Source: NZ13-RE01 sp964612975
GTDB taxonomy: Bacteria > Dictyoglomota > Dictyoglomia > Dictyoglomales > Dictyoglomaceae
Assembly: GCA_964612975.1 (NCBI GenBank)
Contig: CAZTGC010000005.1
Coordinates: forward strand, 105,828 to 169,827
DNA length: 64,000 nucleotides
Reading direction: 5' to 3'
Positions 35,411 through 43,447 of this stretch are shown here, one piece after another. Made by a program: the position numbers and the translations under genes. The notes under the pieces were generated by a model. The model was not told the origin of the DNA. It made no database searches and worked only from the letters and a program-made list of their open reading frames with translations. The first letter of the stretch is position 1. Each line of letters starts with the position of its first letter.

Positions 35411-35950
35411 ATGGTTTATGTAAAGTTATTAGCAGACTCCCTTACCTTATCAAGATTCTTAATAGGCTTTGGGATTGGATTTATAGGATTTTCTCAAGGG
35501 AAAGCTGGACTTCCCTCTGCAATCCTCTGGCTTATAATTGCATGGTTTACCGATTTATTAGATGGATTTTTTGCAAGAACCTCTAAGGTTAACTATCAAA
35601 CATGGATTGGAGCTCATGATCTTTATGCAGATATGACTGTTTCCTTTGGCGTTCTTCTTTATCTTACCTTTAGTAAATTTATATCTCTATCTCTCACTAT
35701 AATTTTTCTGATAATAACCTTTTTGGGACTTTGGGCTTTTCCCTCTGAACAATTGGCCCAAGGATTTCAAGCAGTTCCTTACGCTATGATGATCTATACT
35801 GCTTTTAGAAATCTTTTCAATTATGGAATTCTTATTATCTCATATCTTATTTTTCTTATCATTATAACATGGCCAAGATTTCCAAAGGAAAAGATTCCAG
35901 AATTTTTAAATGGAATGAAAAATTTGAAATGGAGAGGAAAAATTAAGTAA
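35411..35950 (+). CDS. CDP-alcohol phosphatidyltransferase-like membrane protein
   Basis: The 179-residue membrane protein has about five hydrophobic segments and the family start LADSLTLSRFLIG. The catalytic motif normally reads DGxxAR-x8-GxxxDxxxD. Here it is DGFFARTSKVNYQTWIG followed by AHDLYAD: all key acidic residues are present, but the glycine and the last two Asp are shifted by 1-2 positions. The fold is convincing; activity and the alcohol acceptor (glycerol phosphate, inositol phosphate or other) are open. The start at 35411 has a GGGAGTGGG site; the longer frame upstream has none. Confidence 0.75.
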   Translation: MVYVKLLADSLTLSRFLIGFGIGFIGFSQGKAGLPSAILWLIIAWFTDLLDGFFARTSKVNYQTWIGAHDLYADMTVSFGVLLYLTFSKFISLSLTIIFLIITFLGLWAFPSEQLAQGFQAVPYAMMIYTAFRNLFNYGILIISYLIFLIIITWPRFPKEKIPEFLNGMKNLKWRGKIK

Positions 35951-35957
35951 TCAAAAC

Positions 35958-36233
35958 TTACCATTTCCAAACCAAATTTCCATAAATATCCTTCATTTTA
36001 CCTAAAAGAAGAAGTATAAGATCAATTAATATCCATATTCCTAACGGAAGAAAAAGATACCAATAGAACATTTTTAAAATTATAGAAAGGATTATCCCCA
36101 TGAATCCGATAAATAACATGAGAAATCCTGTTCCCATTTTTCCTATATAAAACCTATGGGCTCCAAAAATTCCTAAAAAGATACAATAAAGAACAGCAAT
36201 TTTTCTCGATTTGTCAGAGAATCTCTTTGACAT
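35958..36233 (-). CDS. TM2-domain membrane protein
   Basis: The 91-residue protein has two or three membrane segments. The TM2 signature is clear: an aromatic/glycine stretch LGIFGAHRFYIGKMGTGFL at about residues 19-37, then a second hydrophobic segment ending in an Asp-rich turn (IWILIDLILLL). GGAGGTAAAAT precedes the ATG at 36233. It faces the CDP-alcohol transferase gene tail to tail. The role of TM2 proteins in bacteria is not established. Confidence 0.8.
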   Translation of the reverse strand: MSKRFSDKSRKIAVLYCIFLGIFGAHRFYIGKMGTGFLMLFIGFMGIILSIILKMFYWYLFLPLGIWILIDLILLLLGKMKDIYGNLVWKW

Positions 36234-36299
36234 CTATTTTACCTCCCTGATTAAACTTTTATTTAATATATCATAAAAGTTTAAACTTAAGGAAGAGTG

Positions 36300-36380
36300 T
36301 GATATAATATCTCTGTAAGAAAAAATTGTTGAAAAAAAGCAAAGGTGCTTTGGAAGCATCTCCAAAGCACCTTCTTTTTT
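36300..36380 (+). promoter_or_regulatory. Leader promoter and intrinsic terminator (attenuator) of the homocitrate operon
   Basis: An extended -10, TGATATAAT (36300-36308), points to transcription from about 36315. The leader then contains a 13-bp perfect stem (36342-36354 with 36361-36373, loop AGCATC) followed by CTTTTTT, a textbook intrinsic terminator, 30 bases before the first gene. A terminator between promoter and gene implies attenuation. I saw no T-box or known riboswitch core; a competing antiterminator was not worked out. Confidence 0.7.
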
Positions 36381-36410
36381 GTAATTTTTGAAAATTGAGG
36401 AGGTTAAAAT

Positions 36411-37559
36411 ATGAAAAAAGAAGAAATAAAGATCGTTGATACTACATTGAGGGATGGAGAACAGACTGCCGGAGTAGTTTTTTCTAAAACAGAAAAGGTA
36501 CAAATTGCAAAAATGTTAGATGAATTAGGAGTACATCAAATTGAGGCTGGAATACCTGTTATGGGAGGGGATGAAGAGGAGGCTATAAAAACAATTGTAA
36601 AATCAGGGCTTAAAGCAAGTATTATGGGATGGAATAGAGCAGTTATTAGTGATATTGAGGCATCTTTAAGATGTGGAGTTGATGCTGTTGCGATTTCTAT
36701 TTCCACCTCAGATATACATATAAAATATAAATTAAGAAAGACTAGGGAGTGGGTGTTAGAGAATATGGTAAAAGCCTGTGAATTTGCCAAGAAATATGGA
36801 GTATATGTATCTGTAAACGCTGAAGATGCATCAAGAACAGATTTGGAATTTCTTTCTGAGTTTGCAAGATTAGCAAAAGAGGCAGGGGCAGATAGGTTAA
36901 GATTTTGTGATACAGTAGGTATTTTAGAACCATTTACCACTTATGAAATTGTTAAAAAAATAATAGATGAGGTTGGAATTCCTGTGGAGATGCATACCCA
37001 TAACGATTTTGGCTTGGCGACTGCTAATGCTTTAGCAGGTATTAAGGCAGGAGCAACATATGTGGGAGTAACAGTAAATGGGTTGGGAGAAAGGGCGGGA
37101 AATGCTGCATTAGAAGAAGTTGTGATGGCACTTAAATACATATATAATCTAGATTTAGATATTAAGACTTTTAAACTTAAAGAAGTTTGTGAATATGTTG
37201 CAAAGGCATCCGCAAGGGAACTTCCAGTAAATAAGACTATCGTAGGGAAGAATATTTTTGCCCATGAGTCTGGAATTCATGCAGATGGGGTTCTAAAATA
37301 TCCAAAAACTTATGAAGTCTTTTCTCCTGAAGAGGTGGGAGGAGAAAGACAAATAGTAATAGGGAAACATTCAGGAACCCATGCCTTAGTTAGAAAATTC
37401 TCAGAATATGGAATTCAATTAACCGAGGAAGAAGCAACAGAATTACTAAAATCTGTAAGGGCTTTGGCTGTAGAACTCAAGAGACCTCTTTTTGATAAAG
37501 AGCTTATGTATTTATATCAAGATTATTTAAAACAAAAGGCAGAAACTAAGGGAGTGTAA
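36411..37559 (+). CDS. Homocitrate synthase (NifV/LysS-like)
   Basis: The enzyme condenses acetyl-CoA with 2-oxoglutarate; related enzymes use other 2-oxo acids. The 382-residue DRE-TIM metallolyase has the metal motif TTLRDGEQTAG near residue 11 and the metal histidines in MHTHNDFGLATAN near 194. NGLGERAGNAALEEVV near 220 is closer to NifV/homocitrate synthases than to isopropylmalate synthase (HCHNDLGLA, NGIGERAGN). It lacks the long leucine-binding C-terminal domain of LeuA, so feedback by leucine is not expected. It leads an operon with a homoaconitase pair. No nitrogenase genes are present, so lysine or a related pathway is more likely. Confidence 0.82.
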   Translation: MKKEEIKIVDTTLRDGEQTAGVVFSKTEKVQIAKMLDELGVHQIEAGIPVMGGDEEEAIKTIVKSGLKASIMGWNRAVISDIEASLRCGVDAVAISISTSDIHIKYKLRKTREWVLENMVKACEFAKKYGVYVSVNAEDASRTDLEFLSEFARLAKEAGADRLRFCDTVGILEPFTTYEIVKKIIDEVGIPVEMHTHNDFGLATANALAGIKAGATYVGVTVNGLGERAGNAALEEVVMALKYIYNLDLDIKTFKLKEVCEYVAKASARELPVNKTIVGKNIFAHESGIHADGVLKYPKTYEVFSPEEVGGERQIVIGKHSGTHALVRKFSEYGIQLTEEEATELLKSVRALAVELKRPLFDKELMYLYQDYLKQKAETKGV

Positions 37560-37561
37560 AA

Positions 37562-38818
37562 ATGGGAAAAACCATTAGTGAGAAGATATTTTCTAATCAT
37601 TCAGGTAAGTCTGTGAATGCAGGGGATATTGTTGTAGCAAAGGTCGATGCCTTGATGGGACAGGATGGTACTGCTCCTCTTGCTATAAGGGTTTTTGAAG
37701 AGTTAGGAGGAGAAAGGGTTATTAATAATGAAAAACTTTTATTGGTTTTAGACCATTCTGCTCCTCCCCCTAATGAGGGTGTGGCAAATCTTCATAAATT
37801 GATGAGGGGTTTTGCAGAAAAATATAAGACTCAACTTTCTGAAATCGGAGAAGGAGTTTGTCATCAAGTATTTATGGAGAGGGGACTTGCTTTACCTGGT
37901 AGTTTAATTATAGGTGCAGATTCCCATACTTGTACCTATGGAGCTTTAAATTGTTTTGCTACAGGTGTTGGATCCAGTGAACTTGCCTCTGCTATGTATA
38001 CTGGAAAGCTGTGGTTTAAAGTGCCAGAAACAGTAAAAATAATATTAAATGGTAAATTAAGAAAAGGTGTATCTGCAAAGGATGTTATTCTCTATCTTGT
38101 CGGATATTTCAAGGCAGATGGACTTACATATAAGGCTGTAGAATTTGAAGGAGAAATAATTAGGGAATTATCTATAGATGGAAGGACTACAATAACAAAT
38201 ATGGTGGTAGAGATGGGAGCAAAAGCTGGAATAATACCCTTTGATGAAAGGACAAAGGAGTTTTTTAAAGAGATTGGAGTTGATATAGAGGAGGGAATTT
38301 CCTCGGATGAAGATGCAAACTTTTCAGCAATATACACTTTTGATCTAAGTAATTTGGAACCTCAGATTGCTCTTCCCCATAAAGTAGACAATGTATATCC
38401 TATATCCTCTGTAGATAATGTTAAGATCCAAGAAGCATATCTGGGAACATGTACCAATGGAAGACTTGAAGATTTAAGACTTTCTGCAGAACTACTTAAA
38501 GGAACAAGGATAGCAAAAGGGGTTAGGATGATTGTGGCTCCAGCATCTAAAAAAATATACCTGCAGGCATTAAAGGAAGGATTAATTGAAATATTTCTTT
38601 CTGCCGGTGCAGTTGTTGTAAATCCTGGTTGTGGCCCCTGTGTAGGAACTCATCAAGGAGTTCCAGCGGATGGAGAAAATATTATTTCCACTGCAAATAG
38701 AAACTTTAAAGGAAGAATGGGAAATAATAAAGCATTCATATATTTAGCCTCTCCTTTAACAGTTACCGCATCTGCAATAAGGGGAGAAATTACAAATCCT
38801 TTAGAGTTTATAGATTAG
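37562..38818 (+). CDS. Homoaconitase / 3-isopropylmalate dehydratase large subunit
   Basis: The 418-residue Fe-S hydro-lyase subunit has the aconitase motifs GADSHTCTYGALNCFATG, the cluster cysteine in LGTCTNGRLEDL, and the Cys pair in NPGCGPCVGTHQG. It isomerises homocitrate to homoisocitrate or the leucine analogue, together with the small subunit next door. It begins 2 bases after the homocitrate synthase gene, which favours homocitrate as substrate. The sequence alone cannot separate HacA from LeuC; both chemistries may be served. Confidence 0.85.
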   Translation: MGKTISEKIFSNHSGKSVNAGDIVVAKVDALMGQDGTAPLAIRVFEELGGERVINNEKLLLVLDHSAPPPNEGVANLHKLMRGFAEKYKTQLSEIGEGVCHQVFMERGLALPGSLIIGADSHTCTYGALNCFATGVGSSELASAMYTGKLWFKVPETVKIILNGKLRKGVSAKDVILYLVGYFKADGLTYKAVEFEGEIIRELSIDGRTTITNMVVEMGAKAGIIPFDERTKEFFKEIGVDIEEGISSDEDANFSAIYTFDLSNLEPQIALPHKVDNVYPISSVDNVKIQEAYLGTCTNGRLEDLRLSAELLKGTRIAKGVRMIVAPASKKIYLQALKEGLIEIFLSAGAVVVNPGCGPCVGTHQGVPADGENIISTANRNFKGRMGNNKAFIYLASPLTVTASAIRGEITNPLEFID

Positions 38819-38827
38819 GAGGAAGAA

Positions 38828-39328
38828 ATGATTTTTGAGGGAAAGGCTCATAAATTTGGAGATGACATAAATACAGATTATATAATATCTGGAAAGTATA
38901 AATTCAGATCCTTGGATTTTAAGGAAATGGCAAAACACCTTTTGGAGGATATTTATCCAAATTTTCATGAAAAAATAACTCCTGGAGATATATTGGTAGC
39001 AGGGAAAAATTTTGGTTGTGGCTCATCTCGGGAGCAAGCTCCTTTAGTTATTAAGCATGCAGGGATAAGTGCTGTTCTTGCAAAGGGTTTTGCAAGAATT
39101 TTTTTTAGAAATTCTATAAATGTTGGACTTCCTGTTTTAGAATGCGACACAGATTTAATTGATGATGGCGATTTAATATATATAGACCTAGTTAATAGTG
39201 AAGTCTTTAATAAGACTAAAAATCTAAAAATAGAGATATTTTCTCCACTTCCAGAAATTATGGTGAAGATATTAAGGGAAGGAGGATTGGTGGAATATTT
39301 AAAAAGGGAAGGAGATTTTAGATTATAA
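38828..39328 (+). CDS. Homoaconitase / 3-isopropylmalate dehydratase small subunit
   Basis: The 166-residue swivel subunit has the signature GDDINTDYIISGKY near residue 12 and the substrate-loop GKNFGCGSSREQAP near 60. The loop that selects the substrate in this family follows the YKF segment at about residues 22-26 (KYKFRSLDF), but I cannot assign leucine or lysine use from it. AGGAGGAAG precedes the ATG. Its stop overlaps the next start by one base (TAATG), so the alcohol dehydrogenase is translated with it. Confidence 0.86.
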   Translation: MIFEGKAHKFGDDINTDYIISGKYKFRSLDFKEMAKHLLEDIYPNFHEKITPGDILVAGKNFGCGSSREQAPLVIKHAGISAVLAKGFARIFFRNSINVGLPVLECDTDLIDDGDLIYIDLVNSEVFNKTKNLKIEIFSPLPEIMVKILREGGLVEYLKREGDFRL

Positions 39329-40470
39329 TGGGTGAATTTTCCTTTTATTTTCCTGTTAGAGTAAAGTTTGGAGTAGGACTTTGGGAAAATTTGGGAGAGG
39401 AAGCTCTGAAATTTGGAAGAAGATTTTTATTAGTAACAGGGAAAAGACACTTAAAAGATTCAGGAATATTAGAAAAAATTAAAGGAAGTTTTAATAATTA
39501 TCAATGTGATTTGTTTATTTATGATAAAGTTCCTCCAGAACCACCTTATTATTCTGTTGATGAGGGGGCAGAAATTGTAGAAAATAATAATATTGATACA
39601 GTTATCGGAATTGGTGGAGGAAGTGTTCTAGATGTTGCAAAGGCTATCGCAGTGAAATGCAAGCTTCCCAATTCTATATGGAATTATATAGGAGCAGATA
39701 AGGTTCCTAAAAAGGGCGTTCCATGTATCCTTGTCCCAACAACTGCAGGAACAGGAAGTGAAGTTACCAGGGTATCTGTTTTAATAAATCCTGAGACAAA
39801 GGAAAAATTAAGTGTAGCCAGTGATTATCTCTATCCTAATCTGGCAATTGTTGATCCATATCTAACCCTTTCCCTACCCCCTAATTATACCGCCTATTCA
39901 GGAATAGATGCTTTTATCCATGCATTGGAATCTTTTCTATCATTAAATAATAATCTTCTTACCGAGGCAATTTCATTAAAGGCTATCAAACTAATATATA
40001 ATTACCTTCCAAGGGTGTATAAAAATGGAGAAAGTATAGATTTAAGAAAAAAGGTACTTTATGCAAGTACCTTTAGTGGCATTGCATTAACCTTAACAGG
40101 ATTGGGAGCTATTCATGCTTTAGCACATCCCATAGGAGTATATAGGAATCTTCCTCATGGTCTTTCTACTGCTCTTATTACATTACCCGTTTTAGAATAC
40201 AATTTAGAGATTCTTTCTCGAGAAAAACTCATTCTTTTAGGAAGAACCCTTGGAATTTTTTCCTTAAGATCTGCACAGGAAAAAATTATTAAAAAGATTA
40301 AAGATCTTTTTGATTCTTTGGATATAAAATTAGGGCTTAGAGATTATGGTATCAAATATGAGGATCTTCCCCTCTTAGCGAAGGAAGGATTAAAATCAAG
40401 GTCTATTAAAACCAATCCAAGGGAGATAAAGGAAGAGATATTATTAAATTTACTTCAAAGGGCTTGGTAG
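39328..40470 (+). CDS. Iron-containing alcohol dehydrogenase
   Basis: The 380-residue group III dehydrogenase has the nucleotide-binding GIGGGSVLDVAKAIA near residue 91, PTTAGTGSEVTRVSV near 135, and iron ligands Asp/His in SGIDAFIHALESF plus two His in AIHALAHPIG and LPHGLS. The family reduces aldehydes or oxidises alcohols with NAD(P)H. It is translationally coupled to the homoaconitase small subunit, where a homoisocitrate dehydrogenase would be expected. Its role in that operon is unexplained. The 3' end overlaps the convergent gene by 16 bases. Confidence 0.88.
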   Translation: MGEFSFYFPVRVKFGVGLWENLGEEALKFGRRFLLVTGKRHLKDSGILEKIKGSFNNYQCDLFIYDKVPPEPPYYSVDEGAEIVENNNIDTVIGIGGGSVLDVAKAIAVKCKLPNSIWNYIGADKVPKKGVPCILVPTTAGTGSEVTRVSVLINPETKEKLSVASDYLYPNLAIVDPYLTLSLPPNYTAYSGIDAFIHALESFLSLNNNLLTEAISLKAIKLIYNYLPRVYKNGESIDLRKKVLYASTFSGIALTLTGLGAIHALAHPIGVYRNLPHGLSTALITLPVLEYNLEILSREKLILLGRTLGIFSLRSAQEKIIKKIKDLFDSLDIKLGLRDYGIKYEDLPLLAKEGLKSRSIKTNPREIKEEILLNLLQRAW

Positions 40471-41144
40471 TTTTCTATCTTTACAATTTCCAACTCAGGC
40501 TTAAATTTTACTATGAATCTATCGGGAATATATCCCCTTACGACAGTGTTGGGATAAATTAAAACATATTTTCCTAAAATAGTTCCTGGATTTAGAACAG
40601 AGTTACATCCCGTCTCGCTATGATCCCCTATTACTGCTCCAAATTTTCTCAATTTTGTGTCGATAACTTGATCTTCAATTTTTATCTTGACGGTAGATTC
40701 TGGACCGATTTTTAAATTGGAGATTTTGGTTCCTGCTCCAAGATTTGTATTGTGTCCTAAAATGCTATCTCCAACATAATTAAAATGAGGAGCGCTGGCA
40801 CCATTAAGGAGTATACTATTTTTTATTTCAGTGGCATGGCCCACTACACAATTATCCCCTATAAATATATTTCCCCTTAAATAGGCACCTTGTCTTATTT
40901 CACAATTTTTACTAATATAAGTGGGACCCTTTATGTATACTCCCGGCTCTATAATGGTTCCCTTCCCCACGTAAACAGGTCCCTCAATAAATACACCTCC
41001 TTTAACTGTTCCATGAATCTCTGGTTTTATATATTTTAATAAGAAATCAGATAATCTTAAAAGTGCCTCCCATACAAATTCAACCCCTTTAAAAATCTCT
41101 CCTTCGAAATCATCTAATTCAAAAAAATCAGAAGGCTTAAGCAT
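40455..41144 (-). CDS. Left-handed beta-helix transferase, GlmU-C-terminal-like
   Basis: The 229-residue protein has a helical N-terminus (about residues 1-40), then a left-handed beta-helix of hexapeptide repeats (for example GPVYVGKGTIIEPGVYIKGP, HATEIKNSILLNGA). The pattern matches the acetyltransferase half of GlmU and of sugar-1-phosphate nucleotidyltransferases, without the nucleotidyltransferase domain. Sequence such as APHFNYVGDSILG and NLGAGTKISNL is characteristic of that group. It starts inside the end of metF (8-base overlap). It may be an acetyltransferase for an amino-sugar phosphate; the link to the folate genes is only by position. Confidence 0.75.
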   Translation of the reverse strand: MLKPSDFFELDDFEGEIFKGVEFVWEALLRLSDFLLKYIKPEIHGTVKGGVFIEGPVYVGKGTIIEPGVYIKGPTYISKNCEIRQGAYLRGNIFIGDNCVVGHATEIKNSILLNGASAPHFNYVGDSILGHNTNLGAGTKISNLKIGPESTVKIKIEDQVIDTKLRKFGAVIGDHSETGCNSVLNPGTILGKYVLIYPNTVVRGYIPDRFIVKFKPELEIVKIENYQAL

Positions 41145-42033
41145 TTGAAACCTCCTTTCTCTCCCATTTAAGTAAGTTTAATACCTCTAAGATGTCCTTT
41201 GGCCTACTCGCTAAGAAATGTATCCCATTTAAAAGTTTACTTTCCCTTATTTTCATACAAAATTCTGCACAAAATTCTATACTTTTCTCCCTTAGATCTC
41301 TACCTTCTTCTAAGATTTTAATTATTTTTTGTGGAATTTTTATACCTGGAACTTTATTCATCATGTAATACAACATTTCTTTAGACTTAAAAATAGTGAC
41401 CCCTGCTAAAATTTTAGGCTCCCAATCCTTTATTTTTTCTTTTGTTTTCTCAATCAATGAGAGGTCATAAAATAATTGAGTTTGAAAAAATTCTGCTCCT
41501 GCCTTATGCTTTCTCTCTAACTTTGATATCTCCAAGTCTAGGGGCTCTAAGTTGGGATTAAAAACTGCTCCAAGAAAAAAATCTGGGATACCATTTAACG
41601 TTTTTCCTGCAGAGTCCCTTCCATTACATAAATTTTTTATGAAACGAAGAATATTTATCGTGTCAATGTCAAATACTGGTTTTGCATTTTTCATTATTCC
41701 TACTGTGGGATAATCTCCTGTTAATACCAGTATATTTCTAATCCCTAACACATAAGCACTTAAAACTTCTCCCTGAATGGCAACTCTATTCCTATCCCTT
41801 GATGTAATTTGAAAAATTGGTTCAATTCCCTCTTTAAAAAGTAAATAACTTCCTACTAAGGATGTCACCCTTACCCCTACATTTTGAAAATCAGTAACAT
41901 TCAAAGCATCTAACTTATCTTTAAGTAATAGACTTCCTTTTATAAAAGGATCCACATCTACCCCCCTTGGGGGTGTAACCTCTGCAGTTACAACAAAACT
42001 TCCAGACGATAATTTGTCTTTGAAATCCCTCAT
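41137..42033 (-). CDS. metF: Methylenetetrahydrofolate reductase
   Basis: The flavoenzyme reduces methylene-THF to methyl-THF. The 298-residue TIM-barrel protein has FVVTAEVTPPRG (catalytic Glu) near residue 13, LTGDYP near 104 (folate/FAD site), and GAEFFQTQLFYDL near 180. It overlaps metV by 4 bases (ATGA). The MetV-MetF pairing is typical of acetogen-like and other anaerobic reductases, where the electron donor may be ferredoxin or another carrier rather than NAD(P)H alone. With fhs and folD it completes the methyl branch from formate to methyl-THF. Confidence 0.92.
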   Translation of the reverse strand: MRDFKDKLSSGSFVVTAEVTPPRGVDVDPFIKGSLLLKDKLDALNVTDFQNVGVRVTSLVGSYLLFKEGIEPIFQITSRDRNRVAIQGEVLSAYVLGIRNILVLTGDYPTVGIMKNAKPVFDIDTINILRFIKNLCNGRDSAGKTLNGIPDFFLGAVFNPNLEPLDLEISKLERKHKAGAEFFQTQLFYDLSLIEKTKEKIKDWEPKILAGVTIFKSKEMLYYMMNKVPGIKIPQKIIKILEEGRDLREKSIEFCAEFCMKIRESKLLNGIHFLASRPKDILEVLNLLKWERKEVSNA

Positions 42034-42611
42034 AATAAAATCTTACTAAAATCCTTTGGAGGAATTATTTCCTTGATTTCTATTCCCCTTCTAAAGAGAA
42101 TAATAAAGGAACATATTCTATCATTGAAAACCTCACAAAAGCCATCCTTTGATCCTCCACAGGGACCATTTCTCATTTTTTTAGGGCAAAGATTTTCTAT
42201 ACATAAATTGCCTGTATAATGGATCCAGCAATCTCCACATGCAGAGCATAATCTTGCAAAATAGCCTAATTCTTCCCTTAATTTTATACTTATGGTGTCT
42301 ACCGCAGGAATAACCTTTGAGTTTATAAGGGAAGGGAGAACCTGGGGTAATCCTCCACAGGTAAATGTTAAAACAACCTTTAAGGGAATAAAATTTTTCT
42401 CCAAAATTTTCCTTAAAGAAGTAATATTACAATTCTCAGGTTTTAGATTAATAATCTTTAGTATTTCAATGCCATGTTCCTCTAAAAATTCTTTTATTTT
42501 TGCATTTTTGTTCTCTAAATTTTCGGTCCCACAATTATCACAGCTAAATATAAAAACTTCTTTCTCTAAGAAGTCCTTTATCTCTTCCCAATTTTTAATT
42601 TTCAATCTCAT
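42030..42611 (-). CDS. metV: MetV, cysteine-rich MTHFR partner protein
   Basis: The 193-residue protein ends in the MTHFR_C-type zinc/Fe-S region: LCSACGDCW near residue 139, then NLCIENLCPKKMRNGPCGG and GFCEVFNDRICSF. Many cysteines there would bind zinc or Fe-S. The N-terminal half has two further conserved-looking cysteine pairs (FSCDNCG near residue 24). In acetogens MetV partners MetF. It overlaps folD by 17 bases and metF by 4, a tightly packed operon. Its exact cofactors cannot be read from sequence. Confidence 0.85.
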   Translation of the reverse strand: MRLKIKNWEEIKDFLEKEVFIFSCDNCGTENLENKNAKIKEFLEEHGIEILKIINLKPENCNITSLRKILEKNFIPLKVVLTFTCGGLPQVLPSLINSKVIPAVDTISIKLREELGYFARLCSACGDCWIHYTGNLCIENLCPKKMRNGPCGGSKDGFCEVFNDRICSFIILFRRGIEIKEIIPPKDFSKILL

Positions 42612-43446
42612 TTCTCTTAACTGCCTCCAATAGATTTTTTGCTAAAGCTCTAATGGTTATAACCCCTACTCCTCCAGGGACAGGAGTTATTGCCTTTGCT
42701 TTCTCCGAAATTTCTTCAAAATCTATATCTCCTACCAATTTTCCATTAATTATATTTGTTCCAATATCTATCAAGATACTTCCTTCCTTTATCATTTCCT
42801 TATTAACTATACCTATCTTTCCTACCGCTGAAACTAAAATTTCAGCCTTTTTTGTATACGAAGATAAATCCTTTGTCTTTGAATGGCAGATAGTCACTGT
42901 AGCATTCCTTTTCAGAAATAGTAGTGCCAAGGGTCTTCCCACAGAAATGCTTCTTCCGATAATTACCACATCCTTTCCCTCTATGGGAATATCATAATAA
43001 TCTAAAAGTTCCATAACTGCCAAGGGGGTACATGGAATAAAGCATTCTTCTCCCACAAATAGTCTTCCCAAGTTTATATAACTTAATCCCTCAATATCCT
43101 TTTCCTCAGGTAAAAGGGCATAGGCATTCAATTTTTCCAGATGAGGAGGAATAGGTCTCAAAATTAGAATTCCATGAATTCTTCCATCTTCTCTAAGCTC
43201 TTTATAAATTTCCATTAATTTCTCAAAGGAGATCTTTTCGTCATAATATCTTTCTTCAATTTCTATTTCCAATTTTTGAAATACTTTTTTGATATTCTTT
43301 AAATAAGCTTCTGCTTCTTTATTTTCTCCAATTCTAATGATGGATAATGTAGGATTAATATTTTTCTCCTTTAGCCCTTTGACCTCTTCTTTGATTTTCT
43401 CATCCATAACTTCTGCACAGGGTTTTCCCCATAATATTTCTGCCAT
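42595..43446 (-). CDS. folD: Bifunctional methylenetetrahydrofolate dehydrogenase/cyclohydrolase
   Basis: FolD interconverts formyl-, methenyl- and methylene-THF. The 283-residue protein has the catalytic Lys region AEAYLKNIKK near residue 47, the nucleotide-binding VVIIGRSISVGRPLALL near 160, and the family signature ITPVPGGVGVITI near 252. It follows fhs directly (2-base gap), giving the ordered steps formate to methylene-THF. FolD can also run in the biosynthetic direction, supplying one-carbon units for purines. Confidence 0.95.
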   Translation of the reverse strand: MAEILWGKPCAEVMDEKIKEEVKGLKEKNINPTLSIIRIGENKEAEAYLKNIKKVFQKLEIEIEERYYDEKISFEKLMEIYKELREDGRIHGILILRPIPPHLEKLNAYALLPEEKDIEGLSYINLGRLFVGEECFIPCTPLAVMELLDYYDIPIEGKDVVIIGRSISVGRPLALLFLKRNATVTICHSKTKDLSSYTKKAEILVSAVGKIGIVNKEMIKEGSILIDIGTNIINGKLVGDIDFEEISEKAKAITPVPGGVGVITIRALAKNLLEAVKRNEIEN

Positions 43447-43447
43447 C

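Noticed and set aside
36234..36503. Small minus-strand gene of 89 residues
   Set aside because: It overlaps the leader hairpin and the start of homocitrate synthase, has no ribosome site, and looks like an antisense shadow.
36411..39328. Leucine biosynthesis leuA-leuC-leuD
   Set aside because: The synthase lacks the leucine-binding regulatory domain and its motifs match NifV/homocitrate synthase better, although the dehydratase subunits alone could be LeuCD.
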